A DNA stretch of 64,000 bases from Yponomeuta sedellus (Eukaryota; Arthropoda; Insecta; Lepidoptera; Yponomeutidae). Made by a program: the position numbers and the translations under genes. Below, piece by piece: positions 35,138 to 47,252 of the stretch (position 1 is its first letter; each line of letters opens with the position of its first letter). The stretch spans positions 14,083,062 to 14,147,061 of the forward strand of contig OW203731.1 of the NCBI GenBank assembly GCA_934045075.1, read 5' to 3'. Under the pieces are notes generated by a model, which made no database searches, was not told the origin of the DNA, and saw only the letters and a list, made by a program, of their open reading frames with translations.

Positions 35138-36383
35138 CATAGGTAAGGTTTTGTTTTTAAAAGTAGTGTGATTTAATTGTCAATAAAGTTTTAACTTTTT
35201 TTGATAAGTTGTAAAAGGAAAATAAAAACTAATCTGGAATTTGAGTACTGCCTGTTATTTTACAATTCAGAAGTACAAGTAAAGGACTTGCCCGGGTCTG
35301 AATTTTTCAGTGCAAAATAATAGAATTCTCACCACGCAGTGCGTGCCGTTTATATCTCGGATCAGTGCAAGGCAGACTCGTAATTTTGTTAAAGCCTTAT
35401 TAAATACGGCGGCGGTTGCGTGGCGTCGCCTCTGATAACAATCGCGTATTTTATGGCCTCGAAGGCGATCTGGACCCGTATAGTTTTCTTGTCGAGAAGT
35501 TAGGATTGCGTGCAAGAAGGAAGGTTGCATGAAAGGAGCTTCCCGAACGACGTACTCACCGAGTCCGTACGTCTGGCGCACCCTGGGCAACAACCAGCGA
35601 ATCCCTAACGCTGATTGGCAAATCCTTTCACCACGATGGCTTGCCATCGAAACGATGAGAAGAAGAAAGAATGGGCAATTTAGTTACATTGTTGACTAAT
35701 ACAAGAACCACAGATTGAATAGTAACATGATAGTAGTGACAGCAGCCACGTTAAAGCAATGCGAATCATTAAACAGTGGTCTAATTATGGGCGTCAAATA
35801 CTGAGCAATTCCAATCGTCTATCAAATTCCGAACTAATTTGATAGTTAGACAATTGGAATCGTTTAGGATTTGGTGTTCGTAATATGGGGGCTAATCGTG
35901 AGCTAGATAGACACCATTCAATAAACCTGGTCATATGATTATCAATTTGCCTGTCCAGCACAGGTGAGGAATTGTAGATAGATATTTTTTTGAACTAAAA
36001 CTTTCGTTAATACTACACTATATTGATTACTGGTCGGACTCTTCCGACAAAAAGTTTAATCCTAGTAAGTTTATCCGGTTATAATTCTATAAGATTGATA
36101 TTTGTCCACAGCTTACTAATGTTTGAATCAAACTAGAATGTGTACCGAGCTTTCTCGGGCTTACCGGGCATCTAACCGAGAGGAATGGAAGGACAACGTG
36201 AGCTCTGCAGCGCACCGACCAAGAACAAGAAGAATGTGTACCTACCTATTTTAACCATCCGACGCCTTTACCTGGTTGCTTTGAGCGAAAACCTTAAAAA
36301 TATATAAGTAGGACTTAATCGCACACATAAATAATATTATTTACAAAGATTCTAGTTCTTAACAGTAAACAATCGGCGGTCTT
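35138..36383. other. No supported gene
   Basis: It contains a 126-codon ATG-initiated open frame on the minus strand (35267-35647) in a GC-richer patch, with no recognisable family. An imperfect inverted pair lies at 35808-35868 (ATTCCAATCGTCTATCAAAT and its near inverse). Confidence 0.4.
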
Positions 36384-36425
36384 ATTTTTAGGTTCTCTTG
36401 AAGGACTTGAAGAGAACCTAAAAAT
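36384..36425. repeat. 16-bp-arm hairpin
   Basis: ATTTTTAGGTTCTCTT (36384-36399) and its exact inverse (36410-36425) enclose a 10-base loop. Confidence 0.85.
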
Positions 36426-36491
36426 TAAAGACTGTACTGAAGGAACACGAGAGTAGGTAGGCGCATAAGAAAGCATGCATTAATTATTTCG

Positions 36492-36710
36492 ACGACCTCT
36501 GTGGCGTAGCGGTAGCGCGTCTGCCTACCATGCAAGAGGTCCCGGGTTCGAATCCCGGCTGGGAACAAAAAAAAGCCCAGGTCTTGGACGTTTACATGTT
36601 TGTGATGTCGTTGTTTCTGGTTCCCACGACGCAGGGTATCCTAGTGTGGGGCCAGAAGCAATGTATGTGCTTGTATGTAAATGTTATGTTATGTTATTTG
36701 ACTTAACATT
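36492..36710 (+). mobile_element. tRNA-headed SINE (family S), copy 1
   Basis: The head is tRNA-like, with an A-box region TGGCGTAGCGGTAGCGCGTC and a B-box GGGTTCGAATCCC. The acceptor arms do not pair, so it is not a tRNA gene. An A-run follows, then a body GTTTACATGTTTGTGATGTC, the stem-loop TTCTGGTTCCCACGAC...GTGTGGGGCCAGAA, and a GTTATGTTATG end. The body stem-loop is the sequence at the centre of the large palindrome. Other copies lie at 37601-37803 (-) and 47236-47385 (-). Confidence 0.8.
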
Positions 36711-37534
36711 CGGTATCGCATTCTCTCTTCTCGGCAAAAGAGATGTATTTTAGGGGCCATCGTAGCTGGCGTCGATCGGATTGTATTCTCGTATATCCAA
36801 TTACGGTCTGCCGGAAAAATGGCCTGCGTGCGAGTTTATTTGTCACTTCAGTCGGCTAATGAAGTTCGCTACACGAAATATACAGCCGTTGGACCAGCTG
36901 CTTATTACTTGTAGAGTCATTAATAACAAGTGCAGTCGACAGCATATTAACTATTCGTGCACTTTGCTTTGTTAAATTACAAGCAAAACGTAAAGTTTGA
37001 CGTGCTACCTACTGTACTTACAACTAGGTGACCAAAGTCAGAACCCTATGGGCCCACTGCCTCCTGAAGGTGAGTCAAATGTTCAGGCGACCTTGCAACC
37101 GTGTCTCCTTGGACGTGCTTCATAAAACTACAATAGGCATGACGAAAAAATTTTAATCCTCTTCCATAACACATTTATTATTTACAATAAAACCTATATT
37201 TCAGTAATAAACTAAAGTTTAACGAAGGTAAACCCATTTTTTAAAAATTATTTTAAATCTGTGGGAAAACAGCTCGCAGTGTCATGGCGTCGAATCTGAC
37301 GTCACGCCCAGGTAAACAAAAATCGTAATCAGTAGTCAAAGTACGGGTGAAGTTTACCAATGTTAACCTAAGCGAGACGTCACCCGGTGTCATGAGTGTT
37401 TTAGTCAAAATGGCTGAAAGCAGTATTATAATCTTTTATTTGATTGAAAATATTGATAATCTCTTTTTTTTTAAGTATATCAGTGTTTTAAATCCTTTTA
37501 ATACATTATGTACGTCTCAATTTCTCCTTCTGCA
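36711..37534. other. No supported gene
   Basis: AT-rich. Nothing recognised. Confidence 0.4.
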
Positions 37535-37897
37535 ATATTTCCGATTTAAGGTTGCCTGGAAGAAATTGCTATCAGCAATAAGGCCGCCAATTGAACCTCT
37601 TCTTTTAACATTTACGTACAAGCACATACATTGCTTCTGGCCCCACACTAGGATACCCTGTGTCGTGGGAACCAGAAACAACGACAACACAAACATGTAA
37701 ACATCCAAGACCTGGGCTTTTTTTTTTTTGTTCCCAGCTGGGATTCGAACCCGGGACCTCTTGCATGGTAGGCAGACGCGCTACCGCTACGCCACAGAGG
37801 TCGTCAAAAAAAAAGGTCGTCGTTTTGTAACTGTTGTCTCTGTAATTATTTTCTGGTGTGTACAATAAAGAATATTTTTATCTCATCTTATCTTATC
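37535..37897 (+). mobile_element. LINE 3' tail interrupted by a SINE
   Basis: The left part (GGTTGCCTGGAAGAAATTGC, GCAATAAGGCCGCCAATTG) and the right part (GTACAATAAAGAATATTTTT, then ATCTCATCTTATCTTATC) are the two halves of a common lepidopteran non-LTR 3' end. The same end appears uninterrupted at 40640-40766. The family-S SINE lies between them in reverse orientation. Confidence 0.7.
37601..37803 (-). mobile_element. tRNA-headed SINE (family S), copy 2, inside a LINE tail
   Basis: Full head on the minus strand (TGGCGTAGCGGTAGCGCGTC, GGGTTCGAATCCC), an A-run of 12, and the body with the CCAGAA/TTCTGG stem-loop. It splits the LINE tail listed around it. Confidence 0.82.
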
Positions 37898-38035
37898 TAC
37901 TTTCTCCTAATATCGTTAGATCTTTGATTATTTGATATTGTCGTCATTCCATTTCCATTTTTATGTACAATACAGTGTTCTCTAACTATCTATCTATTCA
38001 TTCGAAAATTGTTTATAAGTAACTACTTGTTTTTC

Positions 38036-38135
38036 AGGCAGATGCTGGATGCGGCAATCTGAAGACAGGGCGCTATGGTGCTCATTAGGGGAGGGCTATG
38101 TCCAGCAGTGGACTAATATAGCCTAACGACGACGA
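38036..38135 (+). mobile_element. RTE-like LINE 3' coding remnant
   Basis: AGGCAGATGCTGGATGCGGC, GAAGACAGGGCGCTATGG, GAGGGCTATGTCCAGCAGTG, then ATAGCCTAACGACGACGACG. This is the usual sequence at the end of RTE-type reverse transcriptase frames in Lepidoptera (protein level: ..YVQQW..), here with stops and indels. Confidence 0.55.
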
Positions 38136-39261
38136 CGACTTGTTATTCACTGGGTTAATCGACTTTGCAATGTACATCGAATAGCACACCATGAATTTAT
38201 ATAGTTCTATGACACAGGCTCTTACTGCTATCAATGTATGCTGTCACCTGGTAACCCTGTGTAGATTGAGTCACCATGTTTGGACTTGGCGCGTGGCCCT
38301 GTCTTTTGTCTATGATGATTTGTTTTTAAAACAAGCTATTTCGTAGAACTTAACGCCATTATCATAAATCCTAGGTTTATAAGAAGAACGTCTTCGATCG
38401 GGAAAATATGGCATAACTTATGTTAAATGTAAGCCCTTACTATATTAGTGTTGCTTGTATTTTGTAACAGAGAAAATGGCACTTTTGTAAACCTAGAGAT
38501 CCTAAGTAGCTATTGTTAATTATTAAATGTTTGATTTGATCTGTTTATTCTTTGATTTCAACTCTCTATTCTTCAAATTGGGACATAGGTTAGTACAATA
38601 ATTAACGTACCTATCTAAAATTAAAAAGCCTATTCAGAGTTATTTCTTAAATGCGCAATTCTTGTAACCGAAAAATATTTGAATTTCGGCTTTGTTTCCG
38701 ATTTGTGATCGCACTATTTAATTAAACAACCGTATTCTGAAAACCGTATTTTGCGTTTTATAATCATATATGAAAGCAGCGGCGCTAGAAAGCCTGTAAA
38801 GCGAATTTAGTAAAATAATGTACACTCTGACATTTCACAAAACATAAATCTGAGAAAAACTCATAGACAAAAGTTGCAATAAAACACAAACTCTAATTGG
38901 AATATTTCAAGAACTGCGCTTTTCGGAAATAATCCTGGCTGGATAGCTTTTTTTCTTGATGGCAACTCGAATACGGCTGGATAGTACTTACGACGATGCT
39001 AGTTGTTCATTTTAAATGTCAAAAGTCAGGACTTTCCAGTACATTAATTGTAAAATTCTGACGTTTAGCGCCACAAAACGCGCGACTCGTACCATCGCAC
39101 TACCCATACTGCTTACGTCTCACTGCGGGCCACAAACCTTCTCATAAAGACGAGTAAACTAAGCGTGGTTGCTCGAACTGAAAACTGCCGATTTTATTTG
39201 TAAAACACGATTTTTCTAAAGTAGTCGCTAAAGTTATTTTATTTAATCAGTGGTATCGTTT
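38136..39261. other. No supported gene
   Basis: AT-rich. Nothing recognised. Confidence 0.4.
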
Positions 39262-39345
39262 TTTCCTCCATCTCCACCACATCGATATCAACCCTTGTAT
39301 GTCCCCACTGCTGGGGCACGGGTTTCTTCCTGCATCGCATGAAGG
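39262..39345 (-). mobile_element. 5S-derived SINE, tail fragment
   Basis: It carries the reverse of the family tail (ATCAACCCTTGTATGTCCCC, GGGGCACGGGTTTCTTCCTG) without head or body. Confidence 0.5.
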
Positions 39346-39611
39346 TAATGTTGTATAACTTTTATAAATAATTAAAACTGGAACGACTTCAACTCTTGCT
39401 TTATTTGTAGATATAAGTTAATTTCAACTGTTATTTTATAATAAGAACAGAAAAACTGGATAAAAACGGATAAGCAGGTAAATAGTCAGATCTAATCGAT
39501 GGGTAAAGTTGTAAGTTGTTATGATGAAAATGAGGGAAGATTCGAAATGTGTGACGTAATTTAAATATTTGAAAATGATAGATAGGAAAAGAAGTATAAA
39601 AAATGGTGTAA

Positions 39612-39836
39612 AGAGGTTTGCACCGTTACAAAGGTTAGGCCATTCCACGGGGGCCAAGTCCAGGTTGGTGGAGGATTGAAAGACAGTGGCGGGCCTTACT
39701 GTCAGAAGTTATCAAGCCGCCCATAAGGCCTCTGACATGGCTTAAGGACTGCCATTACATGACAGCCGGCTCCAACGGCTAAACGTGCCTTACGAAGCAC
39801 GGAACCGTTCGGAAAAAATGCCACTAGCGGCAGTCA
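39612..39836 (-). mobile_element. 5S-derived SINE, body copy
   Basis: Inverse of the body blocks: CCACGGGGGCCAAGTCC, AAGCCGCCCATAAGGCCTC, GACATGGCTTAAGGACTGCC, CTTACGAAGCACGGAACCG, AATGCCACTAGCGGCAGTCA. The 5S head is lost at its right end. Confidence 0.75.
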
Positions 39837-40431
39837 CACCACATAGTACTTTAATTATCTATCTATCTACTGTAATAAGCGTTTTTCGGGTGTTTAAGAA
39901 ATCGTGTTTTTTAATCGTGATTTGAGTCGTCTACGGACGCACAGTGTTATTAAACAATGTGCATCTATAGACGACTCAAAACGAATGTTGAGCTCTACAT
40001 CCGTCTTACTTACTCTGTGCCCTAGGGACTCGTGTTTGTGGAATCGGTGCATCGGGTACTTGTTGACAACTTGACACTCGTTCCATGTCATATCTCGTTG
40101 ACTCACACATCCTTCGACTTGCAGGCTCGCGCTCGCCCTGGCCCATTGACAAAACATTGTCATTTGAGAGTACGATTTGGATAGACTGAAATTGGCTGAA
40201 ATTGATATTAATTGACATTCATATCATGTCACAACATTAAATTATAGTATAACATTAATTACTACAGGCGATCAGTGCACTGTAGGTGTAGAGATCTTCA
40301 CATAATTGATCCATAATAACTAGCGATTAATTTAATTAACGACTATAATTTAAAATCACTTTTAGCTCGCAAAGGTAACTGGAATAATAATTTAATATGT
40401 GCTATAAACAAACAATAAAACTAATTTGCAC
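39837..40431. other. No supported gene
   Basis: Nothing recognised. Imperfect inverse words (GAGTCGTCTACGGACGCACA / GCATCTATAGACGACTC) occur at 39925-39978. Confidence 0.4.
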
Positions 40432-40495
40432 GCGTGTGTGTGTATGTGTGTGTGAGTCTCAGAGAGAGTTAGAAAAAGTATGTATGTATAAGTAT
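40432..40495 (+). repeat. Impure TG/TATG microsatellite
   Basis: TGTGTGTGTATGTGTGTGTG, then AGAGAGAG and TATGTATGTATA runs. Confidence 0.8.
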
Positions 40496-40604
40496 AGAAA
40501 ATATAAGGTGAATTAATTAAACAAAGAGTAGTAAAATATATAATGTAATTGTTAATGAAGGTATACTGCTATTTATATAAGTAGTGTTATTGTTATTCAT
40601 ATTT

Positions 40605-40766
40605 GCACCGACTACCCGCCTCTTATTTCCTTCAGCAACTTTCCGTCGTAAGGTTGTCTGGAAGAAATTGCTTTTAGCAATAAGGCCGCCAATTGTACTT
40701 TGTATCTCTGCATGTTTTATAATATGAGCTTTGGTGTACAATAAAGAATATTCTTATCTTATCTTA
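40605..40766 (+). mobile_element. LINE 3' tail, uninterrupted
   Basis: GGTTGTCTGGAAGAAATTGC, TTTTAGCAATAAGGCCGCC, then GTGTACAATAAAGAATATTC and a TTATCTTATC repeat end. It is a 5'-truncated non-LTR element ending in a simple-repeat tail. Confidence 0.65.
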
Positions 40767-43236
40767 AAATCCTAAATAGGTACATCCGAAAATTACGGTT
40801 CCACTTGTCACTTCGAACAACTTTAAAATGAGGAAAAAGAAATATATTTCAATTTTTTTAGTCTCCCTTTGCATTTGCATTTAGGTAACTCTAGACTAAA
40901 CAAAATACGCCTCCAGCTGTGGCATGTGCGCGAACCCTATGCAATGACGTTAAGGGCGAATTTTAAATGACTTTGTTTTATCAGCAATCGCCTGTACCTA
41001 ACTATTATTTCGATAGTAATATCAAAACAATAGAATATAAAGTTGTATCCGAAGGTAATGGTTTCACAGCTTATAAAACGAAGCGCTGCAATAAAGGGGT
41101 GTCACGCAGGTTCACAGTGTGTATAGGAATGCAATATTGCCAACCCTAAATCCCAGTGTAAACATTTCACTCTGTCTAGGGGCAGTCGATCAATATTCAG
41201 TGCAGTGGATAATTAGGGTTGGCGGATAAATCACTCAGTTTTATATTTACACTATCTACAAAATTATTTTGTCGTTAAGAAAGGCGCGCATGAACAATGC
41301 CTACCCAAAGGATTAGATGGAGATTTTGTTTTTCACTAATATTCTAACAGAGTCCGGGTATCAGGCAACAAAACTATGTAATTCTGTTCTTAATCCTCTG
41401 TAGCAACCCTGAACTCCCTCATACCAGTTGCCCTTCTTTAATAAAACATCTCGATAATGAAAAGTCAGGCAGTCACGGAGGGTGGCTGCGCCCCCTCGCC
41501 AGCGCGAAACTAAGTTTTATGACCCAGGGCACAATTGCTAAAATTAAACGATGCTCCGTAGCGGGTAATAACTTATATGATATGGAATCAGAAAGTATCT
41601 CCGATTGTTCCCGACGGGAGAAAGTCCTAAGCGACAGAGGGGGTGGAGGGAATGAGTGCTTGAGCTTTTAACTGAGGGTTCTTTATGGCTTCGCCTGGTG
41701 ATGTTATTGCGCGTGCTTCCTCGGGGCTTCAGTCGACATTTGACATTCATTGCGTTATATTGGAGGCGGCACGTGCAGGGCCACCTGTCGCGACTATACA
41801 CTTGTTCCAGCTCCGCAAATTGCTAACAATTACCTCCTTCATAATGAGAGATACGCAGCGAGATTCTGCCAAGACGACATCAATATTACTTCCCGCTTTG
41901 CCGTACGTCATCAAGTCATCGAGGAAATGTTGCTTCTTCTGCTGAAAGGTGGGTTTCGATTTCTTTTTCAATCACTCGACGTTCCGTGGGGTCTCTCTTC
42001 GTAAAACTACAATTCACGGTTATTACAACAATTCGATGTACATTGCGTTGCCGATTCCTACTTCTTAATCAGTGAGTTAATCGGCGATGTAATGTAAAAC
42101 GAATTGCCATAGTAAGCTGTAGTTCTATGAAATAGAGTCCTGCCCGTGTAGTACGACGTTGCGAGTCACGCGTGTTGTGGCGATGAAATTCCAGAATTTG
42201 ACAATTAATGTAATGTCGTAACTTTTGACGTTAAAGGGCGCGACTTCCGTCGTCGTACTACCCAGGCTGACGTCTTTATATCGAAGTTTCATTGGCTCGG
42301 CTAGTCATACTGGCTCCAGGCCACTTGGAATCGATGAAACTTATTAGTTAATTGAATAATCGAGGTAGGCCGCGCGGCGCCCGGACGCGGACCTCCCAGG
42401 ACCTCCCAGCCACAATGCAATCACATTGAAATCGTATTCAAAATGGCGCCTGGCTCACCTAATGCCTCGCCGTGACTTGTAACTATTAAACACATCCTCT
42501 TCACTACGTGAAACGATTAACATTTGATTCTGTAAAAGGCTGTGTCGCCTCGCCTTTGGTATCGGCTTATTTATTTCTTACATCTATCTTGATATCTTTG
42601 ATATGACCGCAGTGTAATGTAAGTACGTTGGTACCAATAATGTACCAGGATTTGGATCACCTGATCGATTACTCAATATCTTTATCTACTCTGTCTATCA
42701 ACAGTCCAGTAGATAGTTATATTCTGTGCGGGCTATTGGGCTATTATTAGTATGTAGGCGGGCGTGAGAGTATGTTATTGGCACATTATTCTGATGGAAA
42801 TACTCATAAACCTAAACCCAACGAAACCACGCAAATAGCCGAAGAATTACGTAAAACAAGGCTAAGCCTCAACAATTCGTGTGCCATTCGTTACTGAACT
42901 CATGCAATCGCTTAGCTCGGCTTATGGAATTCATGTCAATCATAATTTAGCCGGCTAGCTAACAATGCGTCGTTAGCTTTGTGGTAAAAACAAGAGCTCG
43001 GTAATACTCTAGTGAGTGGGCAACTCGTGACCCACGTGTTGGTTAAGGGCTCGTAGAGCGATGCGAAACTGATCACGAACTTGCGGATAGTTTGCTTGAT
43101 AGTGGTCCTTTATTCTCATATTGTATCTAACTACGATATAAAATAAACGACGTCGATATTTTACAATATTTTTAAAGAACCCGTGTCACTGGGTCAGGTT
43201 TGTTTATAGATCAAGTATAGTAGTTTTAGAAAACAT
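40767..43236. other. No supported gene
   Basis: About 2.5 kb. A GC-rich patch at 42365-42460 includes a direct duplication of GGACCTCCCA and an AAAATGGCGCC word. Short overlapping open frames at 41685-42004 have no family signature. Confidence 0.4.
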
Positions 43237-43435
43237 ATTTAGAGGCTAAAAATTCCACCCATGCCGGGACTAGAACCCGCGACCTCTGGCTAACAGTGCC
43301 AGCGCTCTCCCAACTGAGCTAATGGGCGACTACCCGGCATCAGTGAAATTTCGAACCTCTTTACAATACTCTCTGTATTAAGTACAGGCAGCAACATCTG
43401 CCTGAAGCAATTTGCATCACTTGCAGCCCCGAGTC
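43237..43435 (-). mobile_element. tRNA-like repeat (family T), single copy
   Basis: Minus-strand order: GCAAGTGATGCAAATTGCTT, CAGGCAGATGTTGCTGCCTG, GAGGTTCGAAATTTCACTGA, GCCCATTAGCTCAGTTGGGA, GCGCTGGCACTGTTAGCCAG, GGAATTTTTAGCCTCTAAAT. The anticodon-loop segment differs from other copies, and TTCGAAT is changed to TTCTAGT. Confidence 0.78.
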
Positions 43436-43619
43436 CCATGACAGCAGACAGCAGAGGCTGAGTCCTTCAATATTTTTTGTTTTAAGTCCAGTCAAGCAGT
43501 GGAAGAAGGAGGAGGAGGCAAGCTGTGATAAAAACGATCTAAAGTAAAAAAAAATGAATCTCTCGTAGCCCCGGCTATACGACTAAACGATCACGAAGAT
43601 TAAGCAATACAGAGCACGT

Positions 43620-43910
43620 TCAGTGCATGGATGGGTAAGCCATCTATGACTAACGCTAGTGGCATTTTTCCAAGCGGTTCCGTGCTTCGCAAGGCACGTT
43701 AAGCAGTTGGTGCCGTCTGCCGTCGATAGATGGCAGTCGTTAAGCCAAGTCAGAAGCCTTAGGGCGGCTTGAAAACTTCTGACAGTAAGACCAGCAACTA
43801 GTCTTGCAAGCCTCCACCAATCCGGACTTGGCCCCCGTGGTGGAGTATCGCCTATCCTTCCTCAGTGAAGAGACCCGTGGCCCTCGGTGGGGACATATTG
43901 GGTTGATGAA
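43620..43910 (+). mobile_element. 5S-derived SINE, body copy
   Basis: It starts at GCATGGATGGGTAAGCC, the 5S C-box region, and continues with CGCTAGTGGCATTTTTCC, CCGTGCTTCGCAAGGCACG, ATGGCAGTCGTTAAGCC, TTGGCCCCCGTGGTGGAG and AGACCCGTGGCC...GTGGGGACATA. Confidence 0.78.
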
Positions 43911-44027
43911 GAAAGTAAAAAGTGAAACGCTTGATCAGCTGTAGGTAATGGATTTGACTTCACTCATTATTCATTTGTGTGGTAAGCCTGGTTTCTATAT
44001 TCTACATGTTCTAGTTTGCAACCATAA

Positions 44028-44115
44028 CAAGTGACTGCGTCACACACGTAGACGTTAGGTATTTACCATTTCAAGTGACTGCGTCACACACGTAGACGTA
44101 AGGTATTTACCATTT
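44028..44115 (+). repeat. 44-bp tandem duplication
   Basis: CAAGTGACTGCGTCACACAC opens two adjacent 44-bp copies (44028-44071, 44072-44115) that differ at one base (GACGTTAGG against GACGTAAGG). Each holds the palindrome TGACTGCGTCA. Confidence 0.9.
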
Positions 44116-44328
44116 CAAGATTACAATTGAAGTTAATCCTCAAAAGTGGTCGAAGATTAAGAGACGCCATGATGGAATCTCTGACACAAAGGGACATTAA
44201 ATATTACCATGTCCCTGTCGTCTCCGGAATGGTAAATTAGGCTCCAGACACACCTGTGTGGGCCCCGACACCGCCGGGAAAAAACCGAGGACGCAACCCG
44301 CACTAAACGAATTATACCCACCGCCTAC

Positions 44329-44519
44329 CTGTGCCGCTTCCTTAGGCCCCGATCCACTGATTTGACTTTCAGATTTCTTTTCGTGTTTGAAATACAATGC
44401 GCGTTCTGATACCCTTCCAGAAGGCATAGGAGATCGAGACACAGTAAGTGAAGGTGTACTGGTGGCACTTCCACGTGTCAGATCAGTAATGCTCAACATA
44501 TTAGTCAAGTGGTCTCCAC
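44329..44519 (-). CDS. Orphan internal coding exon (Ser/Thr-rich)
   Basis: An open minus-strand frame lies between a plausible acceptor (CTGACAATGTAG at 44520-44521, with the branch-like CTGAC) and a donor (GCACAG|GTAGGC at 44327-44328). It enters with two bases and leaves in phase 0. The encoded stretch reads GGDHLTNMLSITDLTRGSAT, then STPSLTVSRSPMPSGRVSER, ALYFKHEKKSES and ends PKEAAQ. It looks like a regulatory, phosphorylatable segment of a larger protein. The frame stays open upstream to about 44569, so an earlier acceptor is possible. No neighbouring exon was found. I do not recognise the gene. Confidence 0.4.
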
Positions 44520-44569
44520 CTACATTGTCAGGTGCATTTTTGTATAGAAGAAGCGATTGTTTTTTTGTA

Positions 44570-47166
44570 CTGTTTCACGGGGCCTTCTTAAAGCGTCAAG
44601 TCGTTTCCCATGATTTGTTAATAAGCGCATTTTTGACTAGTCATTCACCGTCGTTATAAATATTGGGCCTATTTGGTCGCTTTTTGAAAGGTTTTCTGGC
44701 CTATATTGAGCGTTTTTGTGCGTCTATAATTTTAGATTTCGTTTGTTACGCATAATTGGATGTAAGTTTTTTCCCAGGACGTGTGTCGTTTTGAAATTAT
44801 CTGAGAAAACGGTCGCGTTTGCTTGGCCTGTTAGGCCCCCGTTTGTTCCTCGAAGATTTTATACTGATTTTTAGTACTCTAGGCACTTTGGCATCCTTTG
44901 ATGACTATTGTTAGACAAAATTTTAACCAATCCAATTAAATAACAAATCTCAAAATAACTTTTTATACATTTATGTACGACAGTAAAATAGTCACCACCC
45001 CATGTATTTTATTTAATTTTTACATGTTTGCAAACTGTTGATAGAAATCGATAAAATACTTGTACGAGAAGCTACAGACTATTAAGTTATTTGCTCGGCG
45101 TCTCAATAATATTAATTGAAAAAATATCATCCCCTAATTAATTTATAGACTACGACTACGGTATTAAAACAAAAAGTCTACTCCTAGACCAAAATTAAAT
45201 GAAACGAAATACTCGTATGAAAGACGAAACTTCGTGACAATCTTCAAACGTGTTCCCCAGTAAACAATTAGTAAGCACCTTATCTCTTCACGCATTCCAC
45301 ATTATTGTCCGTCATAGTGAGTAATGGACCAAAGTGGACTGCGGTTAGTGCAGGCCAGGCACCGGCGGTAGTGATAAGCCGGCGCCTGGCTGCCGGCCGC
45401 GGTGATAACAACGAGACATCAACAAGACTGCAGCTGACATCGTAACCAATTGAAACTTGTCGTAACCAATTCAGAGCAATTTTTGGGGAAGGTACCGTCA
45501 GCGAAACCAAAACCAATTTTGAGAAACCTGCGGTCCTTACGTCCGTTGAGAACCATATATAAACTTCTACTTTGGTTCTTCCAAAGGTTTTTTTTACAAA
45601 TTTAAACCGTGAGAATTCCTTTATAAAATTTATGTAAAACGACGACTAACACAATGTCCTTTCACCAAAAGCTGTGAACTAAATTGTTAATAGATTGTCT
45701 GCTAAAGATGACAAGTCTATCAAGGTATTACGTGAAAACTACTGAAATTCTAGAAACTATATTGTACTATTTGTTAAAAAGGCGGTATTCCAGAAACACG
45801 TCAGTTGACGTTGGTCATTTACAACCGTTTTTATTTTACCTTCCACACCAAAAAAAGCGTAAAAATCTAAAAGTAATAACTAAATTCCAATATTTTACGT
45901 TGTTAATAAAATAAAAGAGCCTACTGAATCTTCGAAACCGCAGATTGATACATTATATTGCCGGACCAAAAGAATCGATTACTTCTTATTCGTTGTGCGA
46001 ACAATCCAGCTGTTAACTAATGACATCAATTATACCAAATGATTCCTTTACTCCTCATCCCTTAAAGACAAAGCTACTAAAAAGCCTAGTACTCATATTT
46101 ATTATAAAACTGTGGGGTCATAAATATGTATGCCCTAACCTTTTATGGGACATGCGCTTACATATCGGTTGGGAGACGCACTGATTTCTTTTTGCAAGCT
46201 AAACGAGTCTCGGGTTCTTGATTCTCGAAGACCAAACTGGATGTCTCTCGGGAAATTGTACACCCAATTCACCTAGAGCCGTCGAGAGTTTGCTATGGAA
46301 CTTAGAGAATAGGGCGTCAGGTCAGCATCAACTTTCCTTGGGGAGTTAGAGACAAAAAGTCAGAGTTGTCAGCACAAGTAAAGGGTCTACCGATATGGTT
46401 GTTGGAATCACGGTGCGATTTCATATGGGCTCTTACCATAAACTGGAGGATCCGTGAGAGACATACTAAGTAGGTTCGATCTGGTTCCATTAGTTAAGGA
46501 TTATTATTTATCTTTATGTTGCAATAATATCCACCTTATATTGCAATAAAGGCTCATTTGTCCGCTATTTCGTCGACACAATTATCTCCACCTGGGGCGT
46601 TTCTGGACCCTTTGGGCCTTGCGTCGTTACACCCTACGAGCATTCGCCTGGCGAATTACATAGATAGATAGAATATTCTTAAGTGTACACAGAAATTACA
46701 GTAACATAAATAACCTATATACAATTATAGTACAATTATTTCTTCTAGCCTACTCTAATGGTTTCAGATGTCTTCAGAAAATTCATATCAGCGAATACCG
46801 TTGAAAGGCTAGCCAAGCTCACAGTCCGCTTCGGAGGTCCACTTTGGGCCAATTTTGTACCAAATAAAAGGAAGCCACATTATCCATCATCCAAGCTAAG
46901 GCAAGCTTAAGCCGAGGGTGACGTCATCCTCGAGATGCGCCGCCGCAGCCTCCGCGACACCTGCGCGAGTCAATGATCTTTGCTGAGCTCAATCGCTGCA
47001 CGTGTGTGGCCCATCCACCTCCGCACTGCCGCTGTATCACCAATCGCCAGATATGTAGCGCTTGAGTAGGTACTAAGACCTTTGCCTGACAATATGTATG
47101 CTATGCTAGACTTTTTGCAAGCTGACGACCACTACGTTCCGGCGTGAATTGTCCCTTTGCTGAATT
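44570..47166. other. No supported gene
   Basis: About 2.6 kb with no clear element. A GC-rich patch lies at 45345-45415 (GCCGGCGCCTGGCTGCCGGC). Possible flanking introns of the orphan exon. Confidence 0.4.
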
Positions 47167-47252
47167 GCCTTCGGTTCGTTGTCTGCAAGAGATCTTTTTT
47201 AGTGATAACTTAACATTAACATAACATTTTTACATACAGGCACATACATTGC
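47167..47252 (+). mobile_element. LINE 3' tail fragment beside a SINE
   Basis: GGTTCGTTGTCTGCAAGAGA and TTTTAGTGATAAC match the first half of the LINE tail. The second half (GATAAGGCGGCCGTCTG, GCAATAAAGTGATTTCTATC) resumes at about 47389 after the reverse-oriented family-S SINE. Confidence 0.5.

Noticed and set aside
35267..35647. 126-codon ATG frame on the minus strand
   Set aside because: No family signature, Arg/Cys-rich composition typical of antisense GC-rich DNA, and no supporting exons.
36492..36565. Possible functional tRNA gene
   Set aside because: A- and B-boxes are present, but the acceptor and anticodon stems do not pair and a SINE body follows.
45280..45516. 78-codon minus-strand frame
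   Set aside because: Low-complexity GC patch (CCGGCGCC) with no supporting features.
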